64,000 bases of DNA from Chrysaora quinquecirrha (lineage: Eukaryota; Cnidaria; Scyphozoa; Semaeostomeae; Pelagiidae): positions 496,001 through 560,000 of the forward strand of contig JACTAT010000273.1 in NCBI GenBank assembly GCA_014526335.1. The letters are read 5' to 3'. The position numbers and the translations under genes were made by a program. Below are positions 43,252 to 53,545 of the stretch, piece after piece. Under the pieces are notes generated by a model. It searched no databases, was not told the origin of the DNA, and saw nothing but the letters and a program-made list of their open reading frames with translations. Each line of letters opens with the position of its first letter. The first letter of the stretch is position 1.

Positions 43252-43520
43252 CTCAATATTGAATTTATAAATAAATTTAGCAAGAAGAAAGCCCGAAGGA
43301 GGTATTGCCGCTGACGACAAAGCTGACGACAAAGCTTACCGCTTTCCCGCCAAAATTGCATTCACTTGTGCCCATTCCTTTATTATAATGTACTGCTATA
43401 AGAAACACAAATAGAAAGCACAAAAAAACAAGAAAACACCTACCAAGAAGTCTGAGCCAAGTGAAAAGATTTATAACAGGGTATTCAAAATCCAATTTCC
43501 TCCAATCGGTAACGAAAACC

Positions 43521-44222
43521 TACTAGAATGATAACAATGCTGTTACTTTCCTTGACAATGGAGTCAAATCAGGAAGAGAATTTTGGGATACTATTGAAGT
43601 CAACCAAGGCAGAGAAAGGTCCATTATACATGTTCCAATGGTTGCACAGTTATACCGAGAAATCTACGGGTGGGTAGACAGATCCAACCAACAGCTGTCT
43701 TACTACAACACCGAGTTTAGAAGTGTCCGCAAACAAAGTAGAGTTTTCGACAACCTTTGCGAAATGTATGTGCTGGTAAATGGCCATACTCTTTGGCGCA
43801 ATAGCAATCAACTCACGCAAGGACTGTCTAAAGATGCAATATCACAAAGTCAGTTCAGATTTGCTGTAATCCGTGTTTGGTATGCGATGTACCGCAAAAC
43901 AAATGGGCGTGCTGAAGTTTTGCACTATCCTGCAAACATGCCGACAAGGCACAGAAGACCTTTGGCATCAACGCTGATGTCCCCCCGGAAAGGCAGTCAC
44001 AAGGCTGGAAAGATATTACCATCAGAAACAACAAGTGGAGATAGACGTCTTCGATGTCGTATCTGCAAGAGAAAGTCATCTTATAAATGTCTCAAGTGTT
44101 CCAGTGCTGGTCACCCACTCGTCCTCTGCTCATCAACAACTCAAAGACAGTGCTGGAACGATTATCACATCCAAAGAGAATTCGACCTGCAGAGCAGCCA
44201 ATCTCAAGAATCTGTAGAGTGA
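43521..44222 (+). pseudogene. Second, inverted copy of the piggyBac transposase C-terminal half
   Basis: Reads NDNNAVTFLDNGVKSGREFW, the insertion domain and CRICKRKSSYKCLKCSSAG to the same TAG, identical to the minus-strand copy over at least 194 codons. At its first codons TGG is TAG (43524-43526), the only early difference. It has no start or catalytic core and is an arm by-product. Confidence 0.85.
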
Positions 44223-45515
44223 TTATGGCAGCAAGCGGCAGTAAGTAGAAAGAGACGATGTGAATGAAATTTGAAACCCCCACAATTAGATTCAGCTTAC
44301 AAAACGTTTACTTCAAGTGATTACTTTTTTTCATAAGCCGATTCTGAGATTTCATTGCGCATTGAGTCAGTAAGCGCGAGAAACAGTTGCTGGTTGGAAT
44401 TCGTTTAGCGTCCTTCTCTTCGGATAAGTAACGATTCTTCGTTTCTGGATTGGCCTTTAGCGTACATGTATATCACGTAATTTAGCTGTAATTTTTTTGT
44501 CATAGTGCAGAGCAGTCGAATTTAAATGTTAATGGATGTTCAACTAATAGACGTAGCTAGTTTCCATATAATCTTTACGATCATTTGGACTGCTGTGAAC
44601 GAAACCAGCAATCCCATTGGTCTTACGGAAACGTGTGCAAATAAATGAAGCTATCCCAATGATCAGGGTGTCTCAAATAGGAATGTGCTTTGCTCAGGCG
44701 ATCCTGGATCGTTGGGAATGCTGGAGTCGTATCGCAGCGACTCAAGCGATCGTAACGACTATACTGGAACCCCAGCTTCAACCAATGAATAGGTTTGATT
44801 AATCTCTCACCCCAAAACTGAAAATTTTGCAAAATGAAGTTCAGATTCTAATTCAGCACCCCAAATTACGCATTTCTACCAAATTTCAGCAAAATCGCAG
44901 GACTTTTACTTTTCTGCCCCCATTTACCTAATTTGCCCCTATTGAACCCCCAAAACTGAAAATTTTGCAAAATGAAGTTCAGATTCTAATTCAGCACCCC
45001 AAATTACGCATTTCTACCAAATTTCAGCAAAATCGCAGGACTTTTATTTTTCTGCCCCCATTTACCTAATTTGCTCCTATTGAACCCCCGAAACTGAAAA
45101 TTTTGCAAAATGAAGTTCAGATTCGAATTCAGCACCCCAAATTACGCATATCTACCAAATTTCAGCAAAATTGCACAACTTTTATTTTTCTGCCCCCATT
45201 TACCTAAGTTGCCCCTATTGAACCCCCAAAACTGAAAATTTTGCAAAGTTAAGTTCAGATTCGAATTCAGCACCCCAAATTACCCATTTCTACCAAATTT
45301 CAGCAAAATCGCACACTTTTTATTTTTCTGCCCCATTTACCTAATTTGCCCCTATTGAACCCCCAAAACTAAAAATTTTGAAAAATTAAGTTCAGATTCG
45401 AAATCAGCACACCAAATTACACATTTCTACCAATTTTCAGCAAAATCGCACAATTTTCATTTTTCACCCAATTTTTACTTTGGTGGGACGAAGTGACACA
45501 CAAAGACGGAAAGGG
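43521..45515. repeat. Right palindromic arm of piggyBac element
   Basis: 1995 bp inverted copy of the left arm. Longer because the 137-138-bp subterminal repeat has about five units here (marker TTGCCCCTATTGAACCCCC at 44933, 45071, 45209 and 45346). Contains a second copy of the transposase C-terminus at 43521-44222. Confidence 0.9.
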
Positions 45516-45519
45516 TTAA

Positions 45520-45660
45520 ACCACATGAATTTTTGAAGATTTTTTTATTCACCTGATCAAGATCCAACTCAGACCATTCTTGTCTTATACACATTTCAGA
45601 GAAATCCGCTTTAATCTTTTAATCAAATAGAAAAACTGAACTCAATCCAAATCAACATTA
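45520..45660 (-). mobile_element. Retroposon B, 5' terminal piece right of piggyBac
   Basis: Continues the ORF1 leader of retroposon B after the insertion (CACATGAATTTTTGAAG onward) and matches 34262-34400 and 51860-51985. Ends at the shared junction with the capsid-gene copy. Confidence 0.8.
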
Positions 45661-45691
45661 TCATTTCCAATTATTATCTCCATTTTCAACA

Positions 45692-46393
45692 ATGCACGTT
45701 GCTTTTGGAGAAATAATTTGCAACATTTTTGGCTTTGAAAAAATAAGCAATACATTACCTCTTTACGGATATCGCAACAATTTTACAGAAAAAACACTTG
45801 TTCCCTCTTGCTTGCCAATTGTCTATAATTTCCTCAAAATGGTTCTTACAATACAACATGTTCTGTTTCAAAGATTACGTCAGCAAAACTAAAATCAGAA
45901 ATAGTTGTTCCATACTGTTACAAAAGGTGTTGCAGACACTACAACTGTAACGCGTGGTCTTTGGAAACTTCCTGCTCTTAACAGTTATAATAAAGAACTT
46001 AGAGAATATGGAAAACTCTTAGAAGCTCCAGTTAAAGACGACAGAGCTGTTATATTTTTGCTCAACATCCTTTCAATCCACTGATTGCTGGTGATATCTA
46101 CTTGTATTCCAATATCGTCATACCAATTTACCACATCGAATCATTTATCTCCATACGTTGCTCACATCCCTGCTCCAACACTTATCTTTTGCGATCCACA
46201 CATTGATCCTTTTAGTCAACAACTAGACGGAGAACTAATCTCCAAAGCTTACATAATACAGCAAAAAGAATTTGTAACATTGAAAAGGAACATAAACTTG
46301 GAAAATACATTTTTCTTAGTGCAAAATAGTTATGATGATGAAGTTAATTCGGGAATTTTGAGATTCAAATTTCTCATTTGTAAAAAAGCATAA
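45692..46393 (+). pseudogene. Copy X2 of the minor-capsid-like C-terminal half
   Basis: Near-identical to X1 (34436-35142) but with single-base losses in runs: AAAAATGG to AAAATGG near 45837, AAAAAGG to AAAAGG near 45925, TTTTTTGC to TTTTTGC near 46057, and CATCGGGAATC to CATCGAATC near 46138. The frame is therefore broken more often than in X1. The motifs ISKAYIIQQKEFVTLKRNIN and GILRFKFLICKKA are kept. Confidence 0.65.
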
Positions 46394-46423
46394 TGAAGCG
46401 CTAGCTGATCAGTACTATTAATT

Positions 46424-48471
46424 AACATAGAGCAGAAATGTTTATGCCGCTGACTAAACGGCTCCTGCGCCTGCAAGGAAGGGTCAAAATGGAGGGAGGA
46501 GGGAGGGGCAGAGAATATTTTCACCATAGGAACCCAACAGCGTGATCAGGCATCTCGGAACGCGGGAAGTGAAAAGGGTGGCCATCATGCTGTAGACTGA
46601 GAAGGTGGCTACAGTCAAGTGAAGTTTCATGGAGATCTGTAGGGTTTAAGTGGTAAATAGATGCTTATATTTCATCAGCAGGGAAGAATATTTTTACAGC
46701 GAAATTTCTGGAAATTTAAATCAAAGATATCTCAAAAACTGTACCCTGCCACAAGATGAATTTTTCACCAAATGGATGACCAAGATGAGGACGACATTCT
46801 AATACAGGTCTGTATACTCGGAAAGTTGGCAAACTATTTCAAATTTTAGCTCAAACTGGCATAAGTTGAACATTGAGAACACACTTCCCCTATCAATCTA
46901 AATTCTTCACTCACAAATATTTCGATACAAACCTAACTTTCCGGGATTTTTTATGTTACCTGGCGTAGGCCCGAGCTTAAATTCTCAACTTTTCAAACCG
47001 CATTAGAGATCGAACATGCCGTTACTTTTCTATCATGGAACAAAAATTAGTGTACATTTTCGTAATAAAAATGCGAAACTTTATATGGGTGAATTCAGTT
47101 GCAAATTGTGAAAAATCCCTACCCTGCCACAACACAAATTTTTTTTCAGCTGAAAGAGCATATCTCAAACTCCTTAAAACACTATATCTCACTCGTGGGA
47201 AAATTGGCAAACATACTGAAATTTTTCTCAAAATGTATTCATAATTTTAAGCTTTTAATGACATGTTGCCTAGGCCCATTCCATTCTATTTTTCAAGTAC
47301 TGTTCTGCTTTATGTAATGTACAATATTGATTAAAATTCTTTTAGCAAAGTATGTGAATGTTATATTCAAAGGGCACTGGGACTTTCCTCTTCAAACAAT
47401 TATTGTTTTGTAATCCTAGGGTAATTAGTGTCTGTTTTTTCTTTCAGATCACCTATGCAATGTTCTGAAAATTGTTGAGCGTTCCAGAGTCAGTACAAAG
47501 CTGTTAAAAAATAATTTTTATGGGGGAAATAAATGCCATCTTCATTCAATCATTCACAAAAAAAGTTTGGTCCTGAAGTTTTTGCTGTTCAGGACAAAGC
47601 TTTTTGGGAATGAGGGCTCAAAAATAATCCAACATTCCAGCTGTTCATAGAATCTCACTTGTGAATCACACTTCAAGCAACAAATGATGTATAATAGTAA
47701 ACAAAACTGGCCTGTCTTGTGATATATTCTGTGGAGCAGATGTGTACTTTAACTGGTAAGCTGGGCAGTTGCTGACAGGATAATTAATGCTGAAGAAGGA
47801 TGTTGTTAGAGATATCTCTGTTTTTGTTTAGAACAAATAATGAATTTCAAATTTCAAAAATTTAGTTTGTTGAATTTGTTAACTTGTCATTTCTGGGTGA
47901 AGCTAAAATAACTAATTTTATCTTACTTTCTTTACTTTATTCATTTTTCACATTTTTAAACACTTCCCAGTGTTCTTCAAAACCAGAACATATGCATTAT
48001 AGGATACACTAAAGGATTTTCTTAGAAGGCAATGGTAGATCAAGATAAATGCAAATAAGTGCTACCATCTGAAGTTATTCATGAAAAGCCAAGAATGAAA
48101 CAATAAACTAATTTTTCTACACAAAAGAGTATCTAATTTATTGTTTTTCCTACAAAGAGAGTTTATCATGGTGTGGCCTAAACCAAGAGTTGAGAGTTGT
48201 GTGCATAAAACATCTACTATCTCTTTGGAAAATTTAATCATCCATCATTCACTGATTTCCCCAGAAGATATCATTGTTTTAGTTTCATCTTGTCTGAGTT
48301 TCCAAAGCTTTATTTAACACAAATAATTAACAAAATTCGAAACATTAAACACACAAGCAAAATCCTCACAGCTTTGTGCCTTTGTTCAACAGCAGAAAAT
48401 TCAACTCAATTTTCGTTTTTGCAAGTGCAGAAGAAAATGCGCGCGCATAAGTAACATTTCTGCTCTATGTT
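46424..48471. mobile_element. 2.05-kb terminal-inverted-repeat insertion, copy 2
   Basis: Same element and same site as 35173-37228, flanked by CTATTAATT on both sides (46415-46423 and 48472-48480). It differs from copy 1 mostly by one-base shortening of homopolymers between 47035 and 48350. It was duplicated together with X, not inserted twice. Confidence 0.8.
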
Positions 48472-48601
48472 CTATTAATTAACAGATTATTCTATATGTG
48501 AAATTCAATTTAACATACATGTGTAGCTATGCAGCTAGTTTATATTGGTGAATTTGTTGATTTAAAATTTATATATAAGCATTCAAAAGAACAGAATCGA
48601 A

Positions 48602-48694
48602 ATGACAAATAACAATCCTTTGAATTATAATTTTGACACTGGAATCTCGCCTGGTATTGTTTCCTATCACAGACCAGGTCTGTATGGAGCATTT
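48602..48694 (+). pseudogene. Truncated start of the pX-like gene in X2
   Basis: Same 31-codon stub and same junction as at 37359-37452, fused to the 3' side of retroposon C. Confidence 0.7.
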
Positions 48695-51600
48695 AGTTTT
48701 TTTTCTTTTCCACCCCATTTTTTTCTTTTGGATAGAAGACTGTAATACAACTTTTGAGCTTTTTCTTTGATGTTGTCAATATGTTCTGAAAAAGAGCTAT
48801 TTGATTTTATTGTTACTCCCAGGTACTTGTAAGATTCACATTCTTCTACGTATTTATCGCCTAGTTCCACACTTCCTTGCTAACACTTTTGTACTTTTTA
48901 TTTTTCTAAGGATCATCAATGTTAACATCCATTTTAACGGATTTTGTGAAGATTTGGAGATTTTCAAGTTGGAATTGGAGATCACGTTTGTCTATAGCTA
49001 CTACAACAAGGTCGTCTGCATATAGTAAATAATGTATGGGGCATATTGTAATGAATGAATGAATGTATATATGTACGCGTACAAGAGAACATTTTCTGTT
49101 AGCCCATTGTTACCTGTGACGCATCATTTTACTTAATCATAAAGAGAGGCTATAACTTTCAAAACGTTACCTCTAATTCCATAAGTAGCTATTTTACGTA
49201 ATAGCTGCTTATAGTTAACAAAGTCGAAAGCTTTTTTCAAATCCACGAAACATAGGTATAGGGACCCTTTTCTTTTTTCAAATGCTGTATCGATTAAAGC
49301 TCGAAGAGTGAAAATATGGTCTGAAGTGTGGTATTCTTTTCTGAACCCGATTTGGTTTTCTCCAGAATTGAGTTATTGGATATCACAGTGTTTAACCTTT
49401 CTAAAAGAATTTAAAGAAAGAACTTGCCAAATATACTCAACAGTGTGATGCCACGGTAATTATTTAAATCCGACCTTCTTTGAAAAGCAATACAATGATT
49501 TCCACTGACCATTCCTCTGGAAATTTTCCAGATTGTAAGATTCTGTTGAAAAGTTTGGAAAAAACCTTTAGGAATGTACCGTTAGGATTCTTTAGAAGTT
49601 CAGCTCTCAAAATATCAATCCCAGCCGCCTTTCCTTTTCTAAGCTTTTTGCACATGTTTCTTTGATAGTAATATAACGATTCAGGGATTCGTCAATCATT
49701 TCCTGTGTTAGGCTATCAGGAGAGAAAGCAGGATGTACAATTTAACTGTTTGTAATGGCATTAGTGTTAGTGTCTGCAGCTGAATTAAAATCCAAAAGGT
49801 TGGCAAAGTAATCATGAAGTTCATTGTTAGTAAAATCAAGTTTTGTTCTTACATTCTTATTTTTTAATTTTTTCCAAAATATTTTTGGTTCTTTGCCTTT
49901 TAATTTGCAAAGTTTAATTTTTCAACATTGAGAAACTGTCTACGCTTGGACTTTAATATATTCTTATAAGATTTTCGTTCTCGAAATATGCTGATTTTAA
50001 TTCATTAATTCTGGAAGTAGAGAAATCACTCGAGTGTTTTAGAGCAGCTTGATAGGATTTTCTTGCCTTGTTTATTGACGATTTAGCGATTTTATATTCT
50101 TGATCAAACCAGGGACATTTGTGCGAGGTTTTAGAGCTTTTTCGACAAAAGCTTACATGATTTTAGATGGTTTTCTGATAGTTTAATCATATTAGAACCT
50201 GGGTCATTTTCAACTCTTTCAACATTAACGTCATCATTATCAAGTTGCGCACTTACATATTCTAAAAAAAGCTTAATATCTTCTCCTTTAGTTGAATAGC
50301 TAAATTTTCTAACAAAATTTCTTCATTAATAAAGAATTGCTTATTATAGTTTTTTATAAGTTTATCATTTTGAGATGGACATAAAGAATCAGCATAAACA
50401 CATTGTTTTTGGGCTATGAGATTTCTATTTGCTGTACATTTCAACGATAACTTAATGGCACTATGATAGGACAGCTCACACACTTCTGTTATGCGTAACG
50501 AGTCAACAATTTTGAAATTCTCTTCTCTTAGAAGGTCATAATCAACCACACTATTGCCAATAGTCGTGAAACAAGTGAAGATGCTAGAAATTTCTTTATC
50601 AAGACGTCCATTAAGAATACGGTATCCAGATGTTTTATAAAATTCGTTAAAAGCGGTGCCGTTTGTGTTAATGGGACAAACGTATTTGTTAATCCTTTTT
50701 CCAGCTGATGATCTGGTCCGTAACTGATGTCAAGAAGTAAAAATTCATCAACCTTGTCATTCTCGATAAAATGATTAACAGTATTTGTTCTTGCATTAAA
50801 ATCCCCGCAAATAAGGACCCACCCATCTCTTTCATAAAAAGCACATTCAGACTGTTATTTTTCAAAAGAAAGAGATTGACCGGACCTAAGTAATGTTGAA
50901 GTATTTGGTGGAATATAGACAAAGCAAATAAATAAGTTTGATTCCCAACCATGATCATCCTTTTTTACCTTACACCAAATATGATGGCTATCAGAAAGCC
51001 ACACAGAAACATTTCGAAGCACTGACTTAATGACAAGTTGAGAGAGACCCTCAGACGACCTTCCAGACAAATGATTTCTGTATCCTAATTCATGAAATTC
51101 GGCAAAATCATTATCAAAATCGAAAGTAGCGAATAATTTTTGTCTGTCCAAGTCTCAGAAAAACAAACCAGATCATTATTTGCTAGAATATTTGAAAAGA
51201 GATCGCAGCCAATTTGCTTAATATGTTGAACCCTGGCGCTCCTGAAGCCATTGAAATTCCATGAGCATATTTTCAAGGATTTGGGATTTTTGTTGCAAGT
51301 TGTTTCATTCAAAATCTTTTGGACAGGAAAGCTTCTCCTAGTTCATATTTCTTCACCCTTTTTGCCATCTGGGCCAAACTCCTAGTATGTATCCTCAAAA
51401 TGATTACAAAGTCTATCAAAGTCTGCAAAATATCTCATAAACACGAGAATTACCCAACATTTTGTATTTTATTTTACCATCTATGGTCCAAACCTTTTCT
51501 ACATTTAAATCATCCCTATTAGTGTAGATGTGGCTCACCATCTTCATAATTCCTGGGGCTAGGTCCTCCTTGATCTTGATGTTCTTTGCATTTTTCTTCT

Positions 51601-51990
51601 TCCTCATTATCTGCTCCTTTGTCTTGTGTGACATAAATTTGATCAAGATGCCATGACTTTCATTTTCCTTCTTCCTACCAACCCTGTGAACAACATCAAT
51701 ATCATCAGGCTTGATCTCAAGATCAATTTCTTCTTTCAAGACTTTAATGCATAGATCTTCACACTTTTCGTTTTTTTTCCTCTGCAACACCAAAAAGCCG
51801 AACATAACTTTTCCTGCTGTAATGTTCCTGCTTATCAAGTAGGAAATTCATATCCTTTAAACCACATGAATTTTTGAAGATTTTTTTATTCACCTGATCA
51901 AGATCCAACTCAGACCATTCTTGTCTTATACACATTTCAGAGAAATCCGCTTTAATCTTTTAATCAAATAGAAAAACTGAACTCAATCCA
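48695..51990 (-). mobile_element. Non-LTR retroposon C, without piggyBac
   Basis: Third copy, read right to left, with the same 3' cut as B. It keeps ORF1 uninterrupted (51838-51416, MISRNITAGKVMFGFLVL, then DVVHRVGRKKENESHGILIK), the endonuclease (51312-50700) and RT (49655-49464; YADDLVVV near 49015). Its endonuclease region (50690-51240) is the most diverged of the three copies. It provides the uninterrupted sequence for the piggyBac site in B. Confidence 0.8.
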
Positions 51991-52029
51991 AATCAACATT
52001 ATCATTTCCAATTATTATCTCAATTTTCA

Positions 52030-52741
52030 ACAATACACATTGCTTTTGGAGAAATAATTTGCAACATGTTTGGCTTTGAAAAAATAAGCAATTCGCTACC
52101 TCTTTACGAATATCGCAACAATTTTACAGAAAAAACACTTGTTCCCTCTGGCTTGCCAATTCTCTATAATTCCCTCGAGAATGGTTCTTACAATACAACA
52201 TGTTTCGTTTCAAAGATTACGTCAGCAAAACTAAAATCATAAATAGTTGTTCCATACTGTTACAAAAACGGTGGTGCAGACACTACAACTGTAACACATG
52301 GTCTTTGGAAACTTCCTGCTCTTAACAGTTATAATAGAGAACTTAGAGAATATGGAAAAACTCTTAGAAGCTCCAGTTAAAGACGACAGAGCTGTTATAT
52401 TTTTTGCTCAACATCCTTTCAATCCACTGATTGCTGGTGATATCTACTTGTATTCCAATATTGTTGTACCAATTTACCACATCGGGAATCATTTATCTCC
52501 ATACGTTGCTCACATCCCTGCTCCAACACTTATCTTTTGCGATCCACACATTGATCCTTTTAGTCAACAACTAGACGGAAAACTAATCTCGAAAACTTAC
52601 ATAATACAGCAAAAAGTATTTGTAACATTGAAAAGGAACATAAACTTGGAAAATACATTTTTCTTAGTGCAAAATAGTTATGGTGATGAAGTTAATTCGG
52701 GAATTTTGAGATTCAAATTTCTCATTCGTAAAAAAGCATAA
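52030..52741 (+). pseudogene. Copy X3 of the minor-capsid-like C-terminal half, joined to the full cassette
   Basis: Same gene as X1/X2 but with independent substitutions. The position of the X1 ATG is ATA here. There is a TAA at about 52240, and an extra A in GGAAAAACT near 52355 shifts the frame. The region corresponding to the X1/X2 frameshift near 34670 is in frame here (CYKNGGADTTT). The C-terminal half is open from 52298: DIYLYSNIVVPIYHIGNHL to GILRFKFLIRKKA. It is followed by the pX-like, basic and major capsid genes in the order seen in element 1, so this is the parental-type copy. The N-terminal half is missing. Confidence 0.65.
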
Positions 52742-52861
52742 TGAACCGGTAGCTGATCAGTACTATTAATTAACAGATTATTCAATATGTGAAATTCAAT
52801 TTAACATACATGTGTAGCTATGCAGCTAGTTTATATTGGTGAATTTGTTGATTTGAAATTC

Positions 52862-52870
52862 ATATATAAG
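52862..52870 (+). promoter_or_regulatory. TATA-like box before the pX-like gene
   Basis: ATATATAAG lies 23-31 bp upstream of ATG 52893 and is conserved in X1 and X2 at the same spacing. It could be a core promoter for the downstream capsid genes; no experiment or initiator motif supports it. Confidence 0.3.
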
Positions 52871-52892
52871 CATTCGAAAGAACAGAATCGAA

Positions 52893-53144
52893 ATGACAAA
52901 TAACAGTCCTTTGAATTATAATTTTGACACTGGAATCTCGCCTGGTATTGTTTCTTATCACAGACCAGGTCTGTATGGAGCATTTATTCAACCAGTGCCA
53001 CATGTCAGGAAAGAATATCGTCATAAAACACTGCACAAAAATCAAATTGGCACAACTATTGGAAGAGGAATAGGAAAGATGCTTTCTCTTGCAATATCAA
53101 AGTTGCTAAAAAAGGAATTTCCACAGTCAAATAACAAGCATTGA
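52893..53144 (+). CDS. Small pX/pVI-like basic protein of cassette 2 (83 aa)
   Basis: An intact frame: MTNNSPLNYNFDTGISPGIV, SYHRPGLYGAFIQPVPHVR, then IGRGIGKMLSLAISKLLKKE. The Gly-rich RGIG followed by an amphipathic helix parallels RGRGVGSIFRKAG in element 1 (22994). It holds the same slot, between the minor-capsid-like gene and the Lys-rich gene. Members of this adenovirus-like group are cut by the viral protease and act on membranes or DNA; for this protein that is inference. Two truncated copies lie at 37359 and 48602. Confidence 0.55.
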   Translation: MTNNSPLNYNFDTGISPGIVSYHRPGLYGAFIQPVPHVRKEYRHKTLHKNQIGTTIGRGIGKMLSLAISKLLKKEFPQSNNKH

Positions 53145-53250
53145 AACACAGTAGAAGGACTGCGCAATGAGTAATCAATCACTGCAAAAGAGCAACTATT
53201 CATAATCTAAAAAGATAATCTAAAAAGAGGGTACAACTGTTCCAAAGTCG

Positions 53251-53502
53251 TTGAAACACAGAGCCAGGGTTAAAGCACTGAAATTGATAAGTTCTTCCAA
53301 AAGTCAAGTCGAAAATTCAATCAAAAACAAATTTAAGAATTTGCAAAATAAAACAGTAAATAAAATATTGAATTCACCTACTAAAATAAAATCCCTAGCA
53401 TTAAACATAAGTAATTCAAACACAAAAAACACCGTCAAAGAAAATGTCGCAGAAACAGATTCTAGAAAGCGAAAGCAGGAATTAAAATTTCACCTGGAAT
53501 AG
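53251..53502 (+). CDS. Lys-rich protein of cassette 2 (83 aa)
   Basis: An intact frame, MKHRARVKALKLISSSKSQ through NTVKENVAETDSRKRKQELK, rich in Lys, Asn and Ser, with few hydrophobics. It occupies the place of the Lys-rich C-terminal part of the element-1 pX-like gene. It is likely a DNA-packing core protein by composition and position only. An in-frame upstream extension to about 53160 cannot be excluded. Confidence 0.45.
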   Translation: MKHRARVKALKLISSSKSQVENSIKNKFKNLQNKTVNKILNSPTKIKSLALNISNSNTKNTVKENVAETDSRKRKQELKFHLE

Positions 53503-53545
53503 AGCAACAAGTTGGTTTGATAGTTGGTTTGATTGGCTAGTAACC

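Larger units (their letters stand above)
40409..45519. mobile_element. piggyBac-type transposon with long palindromic arms
   Basis: TTAA at 40409-40412 and 45516-45519 flanks ends that read CCCTTTCCGTCTTTGTGTGT inward on both sides, the TTAA-CCC signature of piggyBac. The arms 40413-42130 and 43521-45515 are inverted copies of each other. The 1390-bp centre holds the N-terminal and catalytic part of the transposase. Both ends are therefore 3'-type ends; a normal element has two different ends. It sits in ORF1 of retroposon B. About 200 bp of retroposon present in copy C (51661-51857) is missing on the left flank. Confidence 0.9.
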
